From Bimastos eiseni (taxonomy: Eukaryota > Annelida > Clitellata > Crassiclitellata > Lumbricidae): a stretch of DNA of 64,000 nucleotides. The notes beneath the pieces were generated by a model. That model was given only the letters and a program-made list of their open reading frames with translations. It was not told the origin of the DNA and made no database searches. Shown here one piece after another: positions 11,791 to 24,268 of this stretch (its first letter is position 1; each line of letters opens with the position of its first letter). The position numbers and the translations under genes are program-made. Location: positions 31,643,476 through 31,707,475 of the forward strand of contig OY365810.1 in assembly GCA_959347315.1 (NCBI GenBank), in the 5' to 3' direction.

Positions 11791-12690
11791 CACCACTCTT
11801 TGAACGGTCTCGTTTTCAACCAACACACATAATAATAATTATTCGGGATTACTTTAAGTTAGCTGATGCCAGGCACCGCATACGTACGTACGGTCCCTTC
11901 CAAGTGAGTACGTCTCAGTCTCTGCCAGTCTTTGTCTATATATCAGTCCTTGAACCTTTCTATATCCTTGTCCCTGTCTCCGCATCAATGTATACGTCTT
12001 TTCTCACCATCGTTCAATATTTCCTCTCTGCAAGTGGTGCCTGTCTGCGAGTGACTAATCGTAATCGTAATAGTAATCTCATACACTATAGGCGAAACTT
12101 GAGTCGAAACCAAGGCGCAGAGTTTATTCATGAGTGCTGCATCGCATCAGAGGGGTTGTCCAAAGGAGGTCAGGTACGGTCGTCTTACGGGTTAGAGGGG
12201 CAGAGTAGCTGTTAAGGCGGGTGTCGCGTTGCTTGGGCGAGTGTGGGAAGGGGCACTGGATGAGTCAGGGCAGGCAAATTTGATGGGTGACACCTCATTA
12301 TCTAATGTCGCTGTCTCTGCTACAAGCCACATCATTCTGTCTGTCTTCTGTGCTTTGTTAACCCCATAAAATAGCGATATCTCGGCATAACCAGAGACGA
12401 GATTTCTTAACCGTGAACAGATGGAAATGCACTTTGAACCGGGAGGTGGCGAACTTGAAAAAAGACCTGCATGAATCATCTGAGGTCTAAACTTAACTCA
12501 TCTCTTCCAACTTTTGAGACCAACCGCAAATCCGGGTTATCAGCTCGATCGAAGGGATGATGATGATGATGATGGCGGCGGTGGTGGTGGACGACGACGA
12601 CGATGATGACGACGATGATGGTGATGGTGACGACGATGATGATGACGAAGACGGCGACGATTACGATGATGATGATGACATCCAGCGTTT
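11279..12690. other. divergent intergenic region, ABCG side
   Basis: This region upstream of the ABCG start should contain its 5' UTR and promoter. It holds TCTGTC/TCTC pyrimidine repeats (about 11715-11790) and a (GAT/GAC)n tract at 12556-12680. No additional exon was recognised. Small open frames at 11904-12479 have no family resemblance. Confidence 0.5.
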
Positions 12691-12697
12691 AGCAAAG

Positions 12698-13612
12698 TAG
12701 GGCAGTTAATATCGCGATAAAGTATCGCAATACTTTTGTTAGTATCGCAGCGAGTATCGCGATAGATTTATTTTACTGGTATCGCATGTGTATCGTGATA
12801 CTTTTCTTTAGCCTTTCAGCGATACTCGATGCCAATACTTTTTCTCACTGAAATTTATGTTGTTTCTCAAGAAATATGAGAAGTTAATCGTTGCGCTTTG
12901 ATAAGTTTAGGCTTATACATGTATATAGCCTCTTTCGGTCATGGACCTTGTTGCGAACAGATGGAATAATTTTAATCTATAAATATAGAAATGACCGAAG
13001 TAGTCCTATGTCCTTTGCCTTCGCTGGTAGAAATGCATTGCTTAAATAATTTGGCTACTTCAAAGACATTGTGCACGATTGGCCCAAGGACCAATATGCA
13101 CAGGACTGGAAAGTCCTATGTTTCTTTGTGTCTACAGGTTTTGGGCGATGTTCGGAAGCCAGAAGTTTTAGATCCTTTCAAAGTAAGTTTAAGTAACAAT
13201 TCAATCTGGGACTAATATGGAAATATTAATATTCCATATTAGTTCCAGATTTAATTCATCAACTTTTAGCCACAAAGCCAAATTTACGAATAACTACCGG
13301 GTTTGTCAGCAAAATAAGAAAAATGCCGTTGGATGTTTAAGGCTCCACATTTTCAAATAGAAGTAAAATTTAGATAGGGGCGACATCTGTGTTTAAGAAT
13401 AAAGCGTGTACACGAAATCTTCCTCTTATCTAGATTCCTTGTGATTAGCCAAATTTAGGAAATCTTCAATAATTATCGGTGCCTGAATTATAATTCAAGC
13501 TAAAATCGAATTCAGCAAACTTCTTGAAAAGTATTGGTATTGGTATCGCGATACTTTTAATTAAGAAGTATTGGTATTGCAATACTTTTTTCCAGTATTG
13601 TTAACACCTCTG
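12698..13612. mobile_element. hAT-like non-autonomous transposon (915 bp)
   Basis: The left end TAGGGCAGTTAATA and the reverse complement of the right end, CAGAGGTGTTAACA, form imperfect terminal inverted repeats. Both ends are followed inward by GTATYGCAATAC motifs. The flanks TAGCAAAG (12690-12697) and AAGCAGAG (13613-13620) match at 6 of 8 positions, as expected for an old 8-bp target duplication. The interior is rich in TATCGCGATAC palindromes at both ends and has no transposase frame. Confidence 0.6.
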
Positions 13613-13620
13613 AAGCAGAG

Positions 13621-14604
13621 TATTCCAGGTACAGAACAACGCACAACCAAAACGCAGTGAAGACATTTTCACAGACAGATTCAATGAGACAAATGCTAAA
13701 CCTGAAAAAAAAATTTTCACACCAATTTTCACAGCTTAGTAGCCTAATTTGCCGTGGTAAGTTAAAATGAGTGCAGTGTTTACATTTCAAGTGTCCGACA
13801 ACGTAGGCCTACTTCACCAAGTGGCTTCTTAATTCGGACGTCACTTTTGGCAAACCTAAAATCTAACTCGCTGGTTGCTGGTTGCGCGATATATTAATTA
13901 GCTATAATTCAATAACAAGGACGTGGGTATAATTATTAGCCTTGATTTTGGAAAAGAATTGCGTGTCAAGGTTCTATCTGCATATGGACGCCACCAGTTC
14001 AGTATGTTCTCTGGAAATGAACTTTTAAACTGTACTATTTTATTTCTTTTTGATGGAGCGATACAATGCAACACTCAGACGATAATTCCGGCATCCTAGT
14101 GAAGGGCTGAAATTCAACCTTCCATTCCATAGATGACGATGATATAATCGTAAATGCCTTGGTTGCATGTAATTTTACCAAAGATCTTTGGTCTTACTGC
14201 GCACTTGTATATCTCCTTAGTAAAACGATTAAATATTTTTACGCATTATTTTATTCTTTATTATATCTTGTAGCGGCAGTTTACACAACATGTCAATACA
14301 CAAATGCACCTACACTCACACCATCGCACACATCAACACACACACAAAGTCACAAACACCGAATACCTAATCTTAGACAAACACTGTCTTGTCAGTTTTG
14401 TAATAAAGAACATAATATTTAAGCCAGACGCTAACATTCGCTGGTTGTTCAATACGTCATTCAGCATAAGACCCTCTATTTGAAATACTCTGCGGTGGTT
14501 CGATCGGCGTCAGACGTCCGGCTTGACATGTGCAAGGGGACGTTTGAAGTGGACTTTCGTTGACGTAAAAGTTATTTTGCAAATTATAACCGGTGACCGC
14601 AACG
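13621..14604 (+). promoter_or_regulatory. region upstream of the ELOVL6-like gene
   Basis: AT-rich until about 14450, then more GC-rich over the last 150 bp. A TGACGTAA (CRE/ATF-like) site lies at 14561-14568, about 37 bp before the ATG. No clear TATA box is tied to a known start. The transcription start cannot be fixed from sequence. The promoter assignment is positional inference. Confidence 0.35.
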
Positions 14605-15450
14605 ATGGCCGCAGCAGCTTTGGGCAACAGTACAGCCGTTTATACGGCAGAAATGCTCCCGTTCGAGAAAAGTTTTGATCCGGATGCGTTCCTGACTTGG
14701 ATCGTTCGCCATTGGACGCTGTCCTTCGTCTACGCGGCTGTCTACGTTGTCATAATATTCTCCACTCGCTACTACATGGCGGAGCGTCGTAGGTTCGAAT
14801 TGCGATTGCCGCTGATCCTGTGGAGCGGATTTCTGGCTGTCTTCAGCATAGCAGGCGCCGTTCGAACGGTGCCTGAGTTGGTGTACAACTTGAGGGTGTA
14901 CGGGTGGGACTATTCAGTCTGCAGTCCATCCTACTTCTACGGACCGACAGCCTTCTGGGCGTACACATTTGTCATTTCGAAGGCCTACGAACTGGGCGAC
15001 ACGCTTTTCATTGTGTTGAGGAAGCAGCCGTTGATCTTTCTGCATTGGTACCACCACATCAGTGTTATGATCTATGTCTGGTACAGCTACACAGACCACA
15101 CCGGTCCAGGACGATGGTTCATGGTCATGAACTACACAGTCCACTCCTTCATGTACACCTACTACACGGTCCGGGCGCTTCATTTCCGGACCCCGCGCTG
15201 GGTAAGCATCTTCATCACAAGCATCCAGATCACCCAGATGATCATGGGCATAGTCGTCAATCTATCCACATATGTCGTCAAGTCAAAGGGAATATACTGC
15301 CAACAATCATATGAAAACATGCGCTACAGCCTGACCATGTATATGAGTTATTTCTGTCTATTTGCCTACTTCTTCTACTCATCCTACATCAAACAGAAGC
15401 CAAAAGTGTCTCCAGTGAGTAAGCAAGCTGTGAATGGTAAAGCTGAGTGA
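14605..15450 (+). CDS. ELOVL6-type very-long-chain fatty acid elongase, intronless
   Basis: 281 aa, complete, in a single exon. The ATG at 14605 is chosen over an upstream in-frame GTG. Family hallmarks are the histidine box HWYHH (residues 147-151), KAYELGDTLF just before it, MNYTVHSFMYTYY and QITQMIMG. Resemblance to ELOVL6 is closest: FELR.PL.LWS, AVFSI.GA.RT, SVC, GP..FWAY, LRKQ.LIFLHWYHH, WYSY.D, and a C-terminus ending KAE. ELOVL6 is the multi-pass ER condensing enzyme that adds malonyl-CoA-derived carbons to C12-C16 saturated and monounsaturated acyl-CoA. The length is near the human 265 aa. The C-terminus has only one lysine at -3, so a full dilysine ER signal is not evident. Vertebrate ELOVL6 genes are multi-exon. 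The uninterrupted frame suggests intron loss or an old retrocopy that is still intact. Confidence 0.95.
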   Translation: MAAAALGNSTAVYTAEMLPFEKSFDPDAFLTWIVRHWTLSFVYAAVYVVIIFSTRYYMAERRRFELRLPLILWSGFLAVFSIAGAVRTVPELVYNLRVYGWDYSVCSPSYFYGPTAFWAYTFVISKAYELGDTLFIVLRKQPLIFLHWYHHISVMIYVWYSYTDHTGPGRWFMVMNYTVHSFMYTYYTVRALHFRTPRWVSIFITSIQITQMIMGIVVNLSTYVVKSKGIYCQQSYENMRYSLTMYMSYFCLFAYFFYSSYIKQKPKVSPVSKQAVNGKAE

Positions 15451-18400
15451 ATGGATTTATGTAGGCTAACATTTGATTTGGTTATCATGGTTGTTACATG
15501 TTTTAACACCATGCCACAGTATTTTCATTATCAGTCATTGGATGCACAATTTTTTATGTTATAATCGTTCTTGAAATCTTACAGTGCGTAAGGCAAAAGA
15601 CATATTTGGGAATGCAACTAGTCATATCTGAGAAAATTTACAAAATTTTGGAAGACTTTTTACTTGAAAACATGGAGCTAGGAATCCAGTATTAACAACG
15701 GCCATTATTTGGTCCACAGAAAAAATGTATGTTCAAATCTCAACATTTATTTTCTACATGTTAGAAATTACTTAGAATTTGTCGACCGCAAATGTATTAG
15801 AACACTTGATCAAAATGACCGCAAGAATTTGGCTAATTAACAGGTAGAGGTAGCAAGTGCCTCAACTGATCTGAAAGTTATTGATTATCAGAATTTATTA
15901 TGTAAATGTATGTATATTACATTATAATATGTGATTAGTGACTGAGGATGACGAGTTATGCAGTGTTAATTGCTCGGTTAAATTATGTTACAAATTACAA
16001 CTTAGCTGAGGTTAACTATTGTAGGATTTAAACTGTCCCATATTAATAGAGTCCAGATTGTCCCAAAGGCCAAGTAAAGCTGATATGAAAACCAGGGTTA
16101 GTTATTAACTTTATTTGATGTGTGGTTGGTCTTGGGTATTAAGTGGCTTGAAGCTATAATTGAATGTGTTTTACCATGAGTTTGGTATTGTGAGCCGATT
16201 GTTGCTGTTTGTGATGATTTATAAATATAACCGATTTGTTAAGATGAGACATATGAATGTAAATATTTTATGCCTTCTTAATTCAGGTTATCTATGTCAG
16301 GGTTGGCAAACCAAAGGCACAAGTGTCAAAATGGCGCTTATGTATAAAAATTTGTTGGGAACATGGAATTCAGAGCCTCTGCAAAATTTCATGCTTCAAA
16401 ATGCACAATTTGTGTCAGATCATTGTAGATAGAGAGCTACATTTTCTTTATGAAGGATTTTATTTTATTGCCTTTCTGAAAGCATCTTTAAATGATTTAA
16501 TTGATATCGTGTTTTGCTTTGCTTTGTCATTTAAAATATATAGTACTAGGCTACTAGCCATACTGCCCACCTTTGCTAGCAATTGAATTTTTAACTTGGC
16601 GATGTGCTGCTTTGGCCCTGAAATTCACTCTGATCGCGAATGTTCCATCTCTGAGTGAGACCGTCGTAATATATGTAAGGTGCCTGATTTCCATATTAAA
16701 ATTAGTTCAGCCTTCAGATGATGTGAATGCAAATGGCGGTTGTTATTGATGTGTCAGCAAATTGTGCAATTCGAAAGTCGAAATGTCAGAATTTTAAAAT
16801 GTGATTGTGTGCTGAAAATATTTACATTGATCTTGAAATTCATTTGTAAAATTTTCGTATCGCCGTTTGTGAGCCTTTTGGGACTGATAGAAGCATTTTA
16901 CGCTTTATAGTCTCGATATGCTATACAAGAAATATTATTTTGTATGTTGCAAAATTCTGATGGATATGCATGTGTGTTTTAAAGCGATTTCACAGCACTT
17001 TTGAAATGCACACTGAAAGGTTTGCCACCTCTGACCCATATGATCGGTTAGGGACATCGTGTCCTGTGCTTAATGTGACATATTGCATTGTTTGAAAGAG
17101 GCATTTTCGTACACAATTGTTCTTAGTGAAACTAATTTATCAATTGTTAGTTCTTCTTAGGCAGCTGTGTTTACTATTTGCTTTTGTGATGCAGTTAAAA
17201 TTATCATATAATTGGCTCATGAATAACCTGGTGCTCTGTGTTTAGCTTTAGGTTGCTTAGTGCTTTAGAAAATGTGAGTTTTGTACTTGACTACAAATAA
17301 GTATACACCAATGGTTTTAAGAGATATAGATGACATCATTTGCATTTGCTCTGAGTAACATCTTCAGGTTCTCTGCCCTTAGGCAGGTTCAAGTGTCCAG
17401 TGTCCACTCGTCATGTTTTTGAGCTTCTTGCCTAACCTGGTCATCGTCCAGTCCAGCAGCACCTTGTGTTCCTTGGCCCCATTCTGCCCTGGACCATGAT
17501 TCTCAAGCGTGACTTCTTTCACCACATAACCCTAAATCAATCATTAACATATTGATCATATTGTTAGTTCAACTTAAGCAACTGTTGTAACGATTGTGTA
17601 TTAGTTCTTTTAACACAGGCATTGTATTTAAGGGTACATGTAACTTCTAAGGTTAAAGGATTGTGTGAAACGTTCTATATTATAATGCACTACTGTTTAT
17701 TTCTGCAACAATTAATCAATCATTGTTTCTTAATCGTTCATATGCGCAATGCTTGTTTGCTTTGTGTTAACGTTGAAAAATCAACTACAAGTCCCACGGT
17801 TTTCCACAAGGTTTGGCAACTGTGAATTCTCTGTTGCTGAATGGAACTATGTGGAACAGTCTTCCTAGCCACACGATGAATGGCTGGAAAGATGCAAATT
17901 AAATTAGAGCCAAAGGCTTATCTTGTTAACTGTCTTTGACTTTTGTCAATTAATTTACAGCGACCTTTTCTTTGATCTTGGCTGTGCAATAGCATTATGC
18001 AAATTCTCTTATCGTTATCATCATCATTATTATTAATTTAGCCTTGATGAACCAAGTGTTAATTTCCTACCAAATATTATGAGTGAGTTTTACAGAGTCT
18101 GAGTATTGAATGTTTAAAAGAGTCTCGTTCTGTCGATTTGTGTTTGGCAGTTTGCACAATTTTTATGAATCTTTGGCTGTACCTCAGTTTATGCTAGGAA
18201 GTGTACCTAGTAAGTACTACTAGTAACAGTATTTGCGTTTTTATTTAGGTTGTCAATAGTAATGTGTGCGATCATGATTTCTGTTTCACAAGCTGACTTA
18301 TCAGTGCTCAGACCCATCGTTTGTCCGAGTAATGTTGAATACTACGATACTCTACCGAGTCGAATACCTGAGCCAAGTTTCGGTTCATCCCTAATTATTA

Positions 18401-19362
18401 ATATACACTTTGTAAAGAGTGTTGTTAAAAATTACTTTGCATTTATAAATGTCTCTGCCTTGCAGAGATTGTTTATTCCATGCAGCTGGACAATGCCTGT
18501 ATAAGTTACTAGTTTAGTCTTCTGTGCTGTGGTTCTTTGCTTAAACCGAGTGTCGCCTCAGCCGCCAGGATCTGAAAAGATTATCTGAAACGTTTTTGTA
18601 CCTCAGTATATGTCTAGGCGTTTTAAGGGGCCTTTTGATTACTAGGAATATTCTATGAGCAGCAGTTTAATGCAGTGTTGCCCAAACTTTTGGTCGTGAG
18701 ACCCACTTCGGAAAATCTTTGAATGCCCTCGACCCAGCTCACAAAGGCGAACAATATTGTGTTAAAATTTAATTAGCATTTCAAAGTCAATTTGCAATGC
18801 ATGCATTGAATATACTCGAAATAATAAATAGACTATACTAGACTCTACTCATTGGAGTATACTATATATGACAAAGAAGGTCAAGAGAACAGTTTCATTT
18901 CGTTTTTCTGAATTTAATGGAACTTTTTTAAACAGACCTGAAGTATGGCGACCCACTGGACAAGACGCCGCGACCCACTTTTGGGTCACGACCCAAAGTT
19001 TGGGAAACACTGGTTTAATGAATGTTGCAGTTTGGTGAGGAAGTGAGCCAATGGAGGAAATATATGAGTTTCAGCAGTACTCCGAAAAGGAGCATTTTTA
19101 TTTTGCACATATAGGATGTCAATGTTGTCACATATGCGTGAAATGTACGTTGCTACATATGCTTGCAGAATGAGTTTAGTGTTTGCATGATCTGCATGTT
19201 ACAGTGAAGTAACATTTATGTTATGTGTGCACATTATACAATTTTCAACAGCAGTTACATGTTGCATTTCTCACATTACTGTTCAGGGTTTTGTTGTACT
19301 GCTTTTAGAAATATTGCTGATACAGTGATTCATACAGTGATTGATGTCTTTGGCCGAATAAA
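15451..19362 (+). other. probable long 3' UTR of the ELOVL6-like gene
   Basis: About 3.9 kb of AT-rich, largely microsatellite-free sequence follows the stop codon. The first convincing AATAAA in a suitable position is at 19357-19362. Vertebrate ELOVL6 also has a long 3' UTR. The interval contains a hAT-like MITE at 18673-19012. Small open frames (16160-16586, 17622-17825, 18250-18504) show no family features. The UTR call is an inference that RNA data would settle. Confidence 0.45.
18673..19012. mobile_element. hAT-like MITE with perfect 8-bp target duplication (340 bp)
   Basis: Terminal inverted repeats are CAGTGTTGCCCAAACTTTTG at the left and, reading inward from the right, CAGTGTTTCCCAAACTTTGG. 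It is flanked by identical 8-bp copies GTTTAATG at 18665-18672 and 19013-19020. The CAGTG start and 8-bp duplication are hallmarks of the hAT superfamily. There is no transposase, so it is non-autonomous. Confidence 0.92.
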
Positions 19363-19380
19363 TTGATAACAATCAACTCC

Positions 19381-20050
19381 AGACTATGTCTTTGTTAATT
19401 ATTGTTATTAGTAGTTAGTGATTTGTATAGTGCTGGTGTCTGATGCCACAAGGCATCAAATGATGGCACACCAGGGCCAACCAGGAATCAGGCCAACATC
19501 TAGACAATCAGTTCACGTGACAGGGAGATGGTCTGAGGCGAGAACTATGCTGCATGAATCGGTTACCCTGTTTTTTCTACATACAGTGTGGGGAGTGGGG
19601 GACGGGTCAAAATCTGGAAGTACGTGTAGATCCAAAAAAAAGCACAGACAGACCCCAGACCAGATAACGCGTCCGGTTCAGCGGTTCAGTCGTGGCATAT
19701 CATCTGTCGGAATGAACCCTTGCAACGTCATTTTTGGCGTGCGAAGTGGGACCTTTCGTCAGAACTGAAACATCCGTTAAAATCGATTCTAGGTTAAGGA
19801 TACGGCAGGCAGATAATCGGTTTTTTTAACTGCAGCAAGGGGTGCTATGAGGCAGGAGGAGGCATTGTTCTGCCTGTTGAATCGATTTTGACTCTGCGCC
19901 TGCGGATGAACTGGTTCAGGCGACTTAGAAATTTGTATGGCAGGTTCAAGGAGACTGTCTTCGAAATATATCCTACAACGGATGAGATAAAAGGGTATCC
20001 GCTCGATAGTCCGGAGGTTCGATACTCTGACATTAATTTAAATATAAGCA
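19381..20050. other. intergenic, no gene recognised
   Basis: A 116-residue frame at 19418-19768 starts in a palindromic GATGCCACAAGGCATC region and has no recognisable domain. It may be repeat derived. Nothing else was identified. Confidence 0.4.
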
Positions 20051-20056
20051 GGATTA

Positions 20057-21015
20057 GGGGAGACTCGTGCATTGGGTCATGTCCTGCATTGGGTCAGTGG
20101 CGGTATCAAGGCCTAGTCTAGCATTGTATCGGACGTGCGTCACCTAGCGAACGTATTTATCATGTCTTAGGCAGACAAGAAGATAGCGTCTAACAGATAA
20201 ACGGCAAATCTATATTTTTAGGTAAGAAAAGTAAATGTTAATCGCTTAATGTCAGTCAACGCACAAGACGCTTTGTGCTAATTTAGCCTACAATTTCTGT
20301 AAACTAGGACACTATTGCGAACCATGGAGTAAAGTTTGGAGGTCGTGTACAGCATAGTTGCGCTACTATTAAAAACGTTAGTCACTGACCGTTGATGGCC
20401 TGCATTGGGACAATTTTACCAGTAAGGAAAATATTAATTTTTTGGAGTCTTTACACTTGGAACAATTTTTGTGTGTAACCATATTCGATCCATAAAACAT
20501 TGTTGAGTCTGATAATTAAAACAAGATACTGCATATACTGCAGATAACACAGATTGTGTGCATTAAAATGTAAAAATTGACCCACGCTCTGTCCCAATGC
20601 TCCCCATGATGGTGTGCATTGGGACAGTTAGTGCCAGTAGCCCAATTGAAAATACTAATATTTTTGAGTTTACTCTTGGAACAATGTTGTTGTATAACCA
20701 CATTGGATCCATAAACGTTACTATTTCTGTTAATTAAAAGAAAACGCAAGTACTACAACTAACAATAATTGTGTGCATTAATATGTAAAAGTGACCCAAT
20801 GCTCCCCATGGTGGTCTGCATTGGGACACTTTTTTGCCAGCAAGGAAAACACCAATATTTTTGACTTTACTCTTGGGACAATATTGTTGTTTAACAGTAT
20901 TCGACCCATAAAACGTTGCTGTTTCTGATAATTAAAACAAAATACAAGTGCTACAACAAACACCAATTCTGTGCTCAAAAATGTAAAAATTGTCCCAGTG
21001 CAGGTCATTCTCCCC
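20057..21015. mobile_element. TA-flanked inverted-repeat element with internal ~205-bp tandem units
   Basis: Ends are GGGGAGACTCGTGCATTGGG at the left and, read inward from the right, GGGGAGAATGACCTGCACTG, forming an imperfect terminal inverted repeat; TA lies directly outside each end. Inside, three tandem units start with TGCATTGGGACA at 20401, 20615 and 20817 (spacing 214 and 202 bp). Each later unit is preceded by CCCAATGCTCCCCATG, the inverted form of the unit start, so palindromes punctuate the array. There is no transposase frame. Superfamily unknown; TA target duplication with GGG ends is compatible with ISL2EU or Tc1/mariner-like elements. Confidence 0.65.
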
Positions 21016-22420
21016 TAATTGATGAAAAGAATGTGTAAAACTGAGCACTGGCTTGCTATGAAAAGAATCATGCCTAGATGGAAGCTGGATGAATGAAAAA
21101 ATGGTGCAACCCAGCTTCTAGCCAAGCATAATTCTTTACATCAACTGGCTGCCATTGAAACCGCAAAATTATCACCTATCGACCAAACGCCATGCAAATC
21201 TTCGGACTATCGAACCTTGAAACTTCAAATTATCGAACCTTCGGACTATAGACACAGAACCGTTAATAAAGAGGATGGGTCTAGTGCTGCTTATTCTGAT
21301 ATGAATTCTACGTGAATGCACTTTACCTGTTGGCGCCTGCGCGTGGAACTAGTCTGGTGCATGGAAAGAACGTAACCCACTGACACCAGCCCCAAGAACA
21401 TCATTTGGGGAGGGTATAAGGTTGCCAGGCACGTGGGTAGCGAAAGGAGGACACAGAAAGGAGGATATGTAATTTTGTGATAAAATTGAAGCTCTTTATC
21501 ATAATATTGAAATTAAATGTATTTATTTAACCAATCAATTGCACCTTCTTGATCACACGCAGTATTTATCTTAGGACCCAATTATCTGCAGCAAATCTGT
21601 TAAAAATTGCATACGCACAACACACGCGTGTTAACTGTTAAGCCATTAAAACTGCCATCAAATAATAGCCATTGTACAGTAGCATACAAAAAACACGTAA
21701 AAAGGCTTTTAGCTTTGCCTGCCGGACAGAGGACACGCGGCCAAACATGTCGTCCTTTTGCTGGACGTATGCCATGTTGTTCTTAAATTCTTATTTATGC
21801 GCTTGTGGAAATTAGCCGGCCTACACCCTTCCACTCTGACAAAACTGAAACGACGTCCCTGTCCTGTCCTCGATCAAGGACAAAGCGCACGTGCCATGTC
21901 TATTGCTTCTGGTTGGCTGATAGACGATGGTGGGCGGGGCATCTAGTTCCGCATAATTCCCAGGTCACATGTAAGCAGGTTGCAAGGTCCAAAGCAGTCG
22001 TAAAGTCTGCAGATGGGACGTTTATTGCTAACCCTATCTTCTCTCAACCTGCTTAACGAGGCTTCAATTTCTACAACGTAATGTAATTCAATAATCGAAG
22101 AAAAGGAAACGAAGACAGGCAACGAGTCGACGACAACCCTGAATAGGCAATATAAATCACAATATAACATCACTTGGACTAACACGAAGAGCAGTGAACA
22201 TAGCAAATGAATGGCCGACGATAATCCTTGTAGAGAACAACACTTATTCGTACCCATCCCCGCCAAGTGGCGGGCGTCAGGAACTGTAGTGTTTTTGGAT
22301 TGTTATTTTAAAAGAGACTAGACAAAAATACTAATTTCGACCGTGTCCGATTTTGGGGGAGTAAAAGGAGTTGGACCCCAGTTATACTGCTACAAGGGCA
22401 AAATTCTTAAGGTGTCCAGC
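21016..22420. other. intergenic, no gene recognised
   Basis: Contains the second copy of dispersed repeat Y near 22237-22290. A GAT/AAGCTGG block near 21060-21110 resembles sequence at 47825-47860. Open frames at 21758-22266 lack recognisable domains. Confidence 0.4.
22237..22290 (+). repeat. dispersed repeat Y, copy 2
   Basis: ATTCGTACCCATCCCCGCC followed by GGCGGGCGTCAGGAAC, matching the copy at 9149-9218. Confidence 0.6.
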
Positions 22421-22427
22421 AACTGAT

Positions 22428-22484
22428 ACTGTTAAAAAAGAAGCAGATGGGTTGGGTTAACTCATCTGCTTCTTTTTTAACAGT
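22428..22484. repeat. perfect 22-bp hairpin
   Basis: The left arm 22428-22449 (starts ACTGTTAAAAAAGAAGC) is exactly complementary to the right arm 22463-22484, with a 13-nt loop. A (CAGT)n repeat follows at once. It could be a collapsed palindromic element or a small-RNA precursor; nothing in the sequence decides. Confidence 0.85.
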
Positions 22485-22499
22485 GTCAGTCAGTCAGTC

Positions 22500-24268
22500 A
22501 GTCAGTCAATTGCGTATTTCCGTTTGAAAGACACGTAGAAGTTGGCAATGATTTATTTTCCCGATTTTTTTTCCACATGCAAATTAAATTACTACTTTCT
22601 CAATAAATATTAATAACTTAACAGTGCAATCCAAAGTAAAACGCTACTCTACAAATACCAAGAGCAACTAGATACGATCTCAGAAGATTGAAAACACATT
22701 CCAGCCGTGAATGTAAACGCATGAAAGCATACTGGGTAACAAATGCTGAGACTCAGCAACAGAAATAAGTAGATTCTTAATTAGAGAACTAATTACCGCA
22801 AGCGTCAACAAATCAATAACCAATCAAAACGCCACAATCAATTAGAGGCTAACCATCCACACACAGTTAAATAACCATTGACATCACTGGCCTAGTCCTG
22901 CAGAGTCCCCTTTCTCTGGACACCCCATGCAGGAACCGGACTTGGACCTTCCTTTGACTACCCTCTGGACAACTCTCACTCTATGAAGTGCTGGTGCCCC
23001 GCTTTTGAGTTCAGCTTCTCAAAACTTCAGAAATTTGGAGTTTACGATCACACAGTTACGAGAGCCCAGCCTACTCTCATGACATGCTCATTACTCATCT
23101 CAGAAATATCAATACTAATTTTACAACTTGATTAGCCCATGAAAGTCTGATGTGCACTGACTAAAGGACACAAAAAGATGCTACCTCACTATTTGCAAAC
23201 TTGGTCACTATAAAACCTGACCAAAGTAATGATGACAATGATCAAGAAAATTATCATCATCATGATCAGAGCAATAATAACGACAATATCAATATTATAA
23301 ATATAACAATCACACACTTAATGAGGAGAACAGCAAACTAACTTAACCAAGTCCTTATAATTGCAATCGATTTTAAGGTCGTTTCTTTCTACTACAAGCT
23401 TTACGACGATGATTAAACAAATTCTTCTCTTCCAAGTACAGTTTCCTTTCTCCTGCCTTGGTCAATGATCATTCTACACTTCTCAAACTCAGACATATTA
23501 GGGTACTTAAAACAAATAGAAATAATAGATATAAATAATAATAAATAGTTTCTTCTGCTCCCAATTATATGATTAAATCCAGTAAAAAAAACTAAAGCAC
23601 TAATTGTTTCCAATTATAGATGTTTTCATCATCACTGTATAATGCTCAAAGAACCTGCAATTGTATCCAATAAAACAATAGTAAGCCTAATAGCTATAAT
23701 AATAGTAATTATAATTACAATAATTCATGGTAGTAATAATTATTATGGTTATAATAACAATAAAAACAACAACAGAAAGAATAATGATAATTATAATAAT
23801 AAAATTAATATGGCTCATCCAAAGCAAATCGATGGTTCTAAATAATGAAGCATCTGTGTCACATTATCTTGGGGTTTTAAAAATAATAATCATAATGACA
23901 ATAACAATAACAACAACACAATAATAATAATACAATGGCAATAATGATAATAGATAGCAGCCTAACACAATTCAGGCCAAAGTAGAAAGCTTTGTATGAA
24001 CTGAAAGTTATACTTCAGTGTAGATGCCTTGGAGCATATATTTTCATGGATATTGTTCTGCCCAGTAGATCATTGAACTCCATTTTACGATTCTTCAGTT
24101 TCTTGAACAACCTTCTTTAATTGGGACCATAGATGGCAAGCGCAACACCATCAGTGGTCAGCTACAGACACGAATTCAGGCACAATGAGTACGGCTGTCA
24201 GAGTTGATTGAAACCTAAATACAATGCTAGCACCATCCATATGGTCAACATACACGAACCGATGGATG
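22500..24268. other. 3' flank of LRRC45, no gene recognised
   Basis: AT-rich with scattered AATAAT repeats (about 23690-23960). It includes the 3' UTR of LRRC45 immediately below 24269, whose end I could not fix. Short open frames are repeat translations. Confidence 0.5.

Noticed and set aside
14904..15314. 136-residue plus and 89-residue minus frames within the elongase
   Set aside because: Shadow frames of the ELOVL6-like gene.
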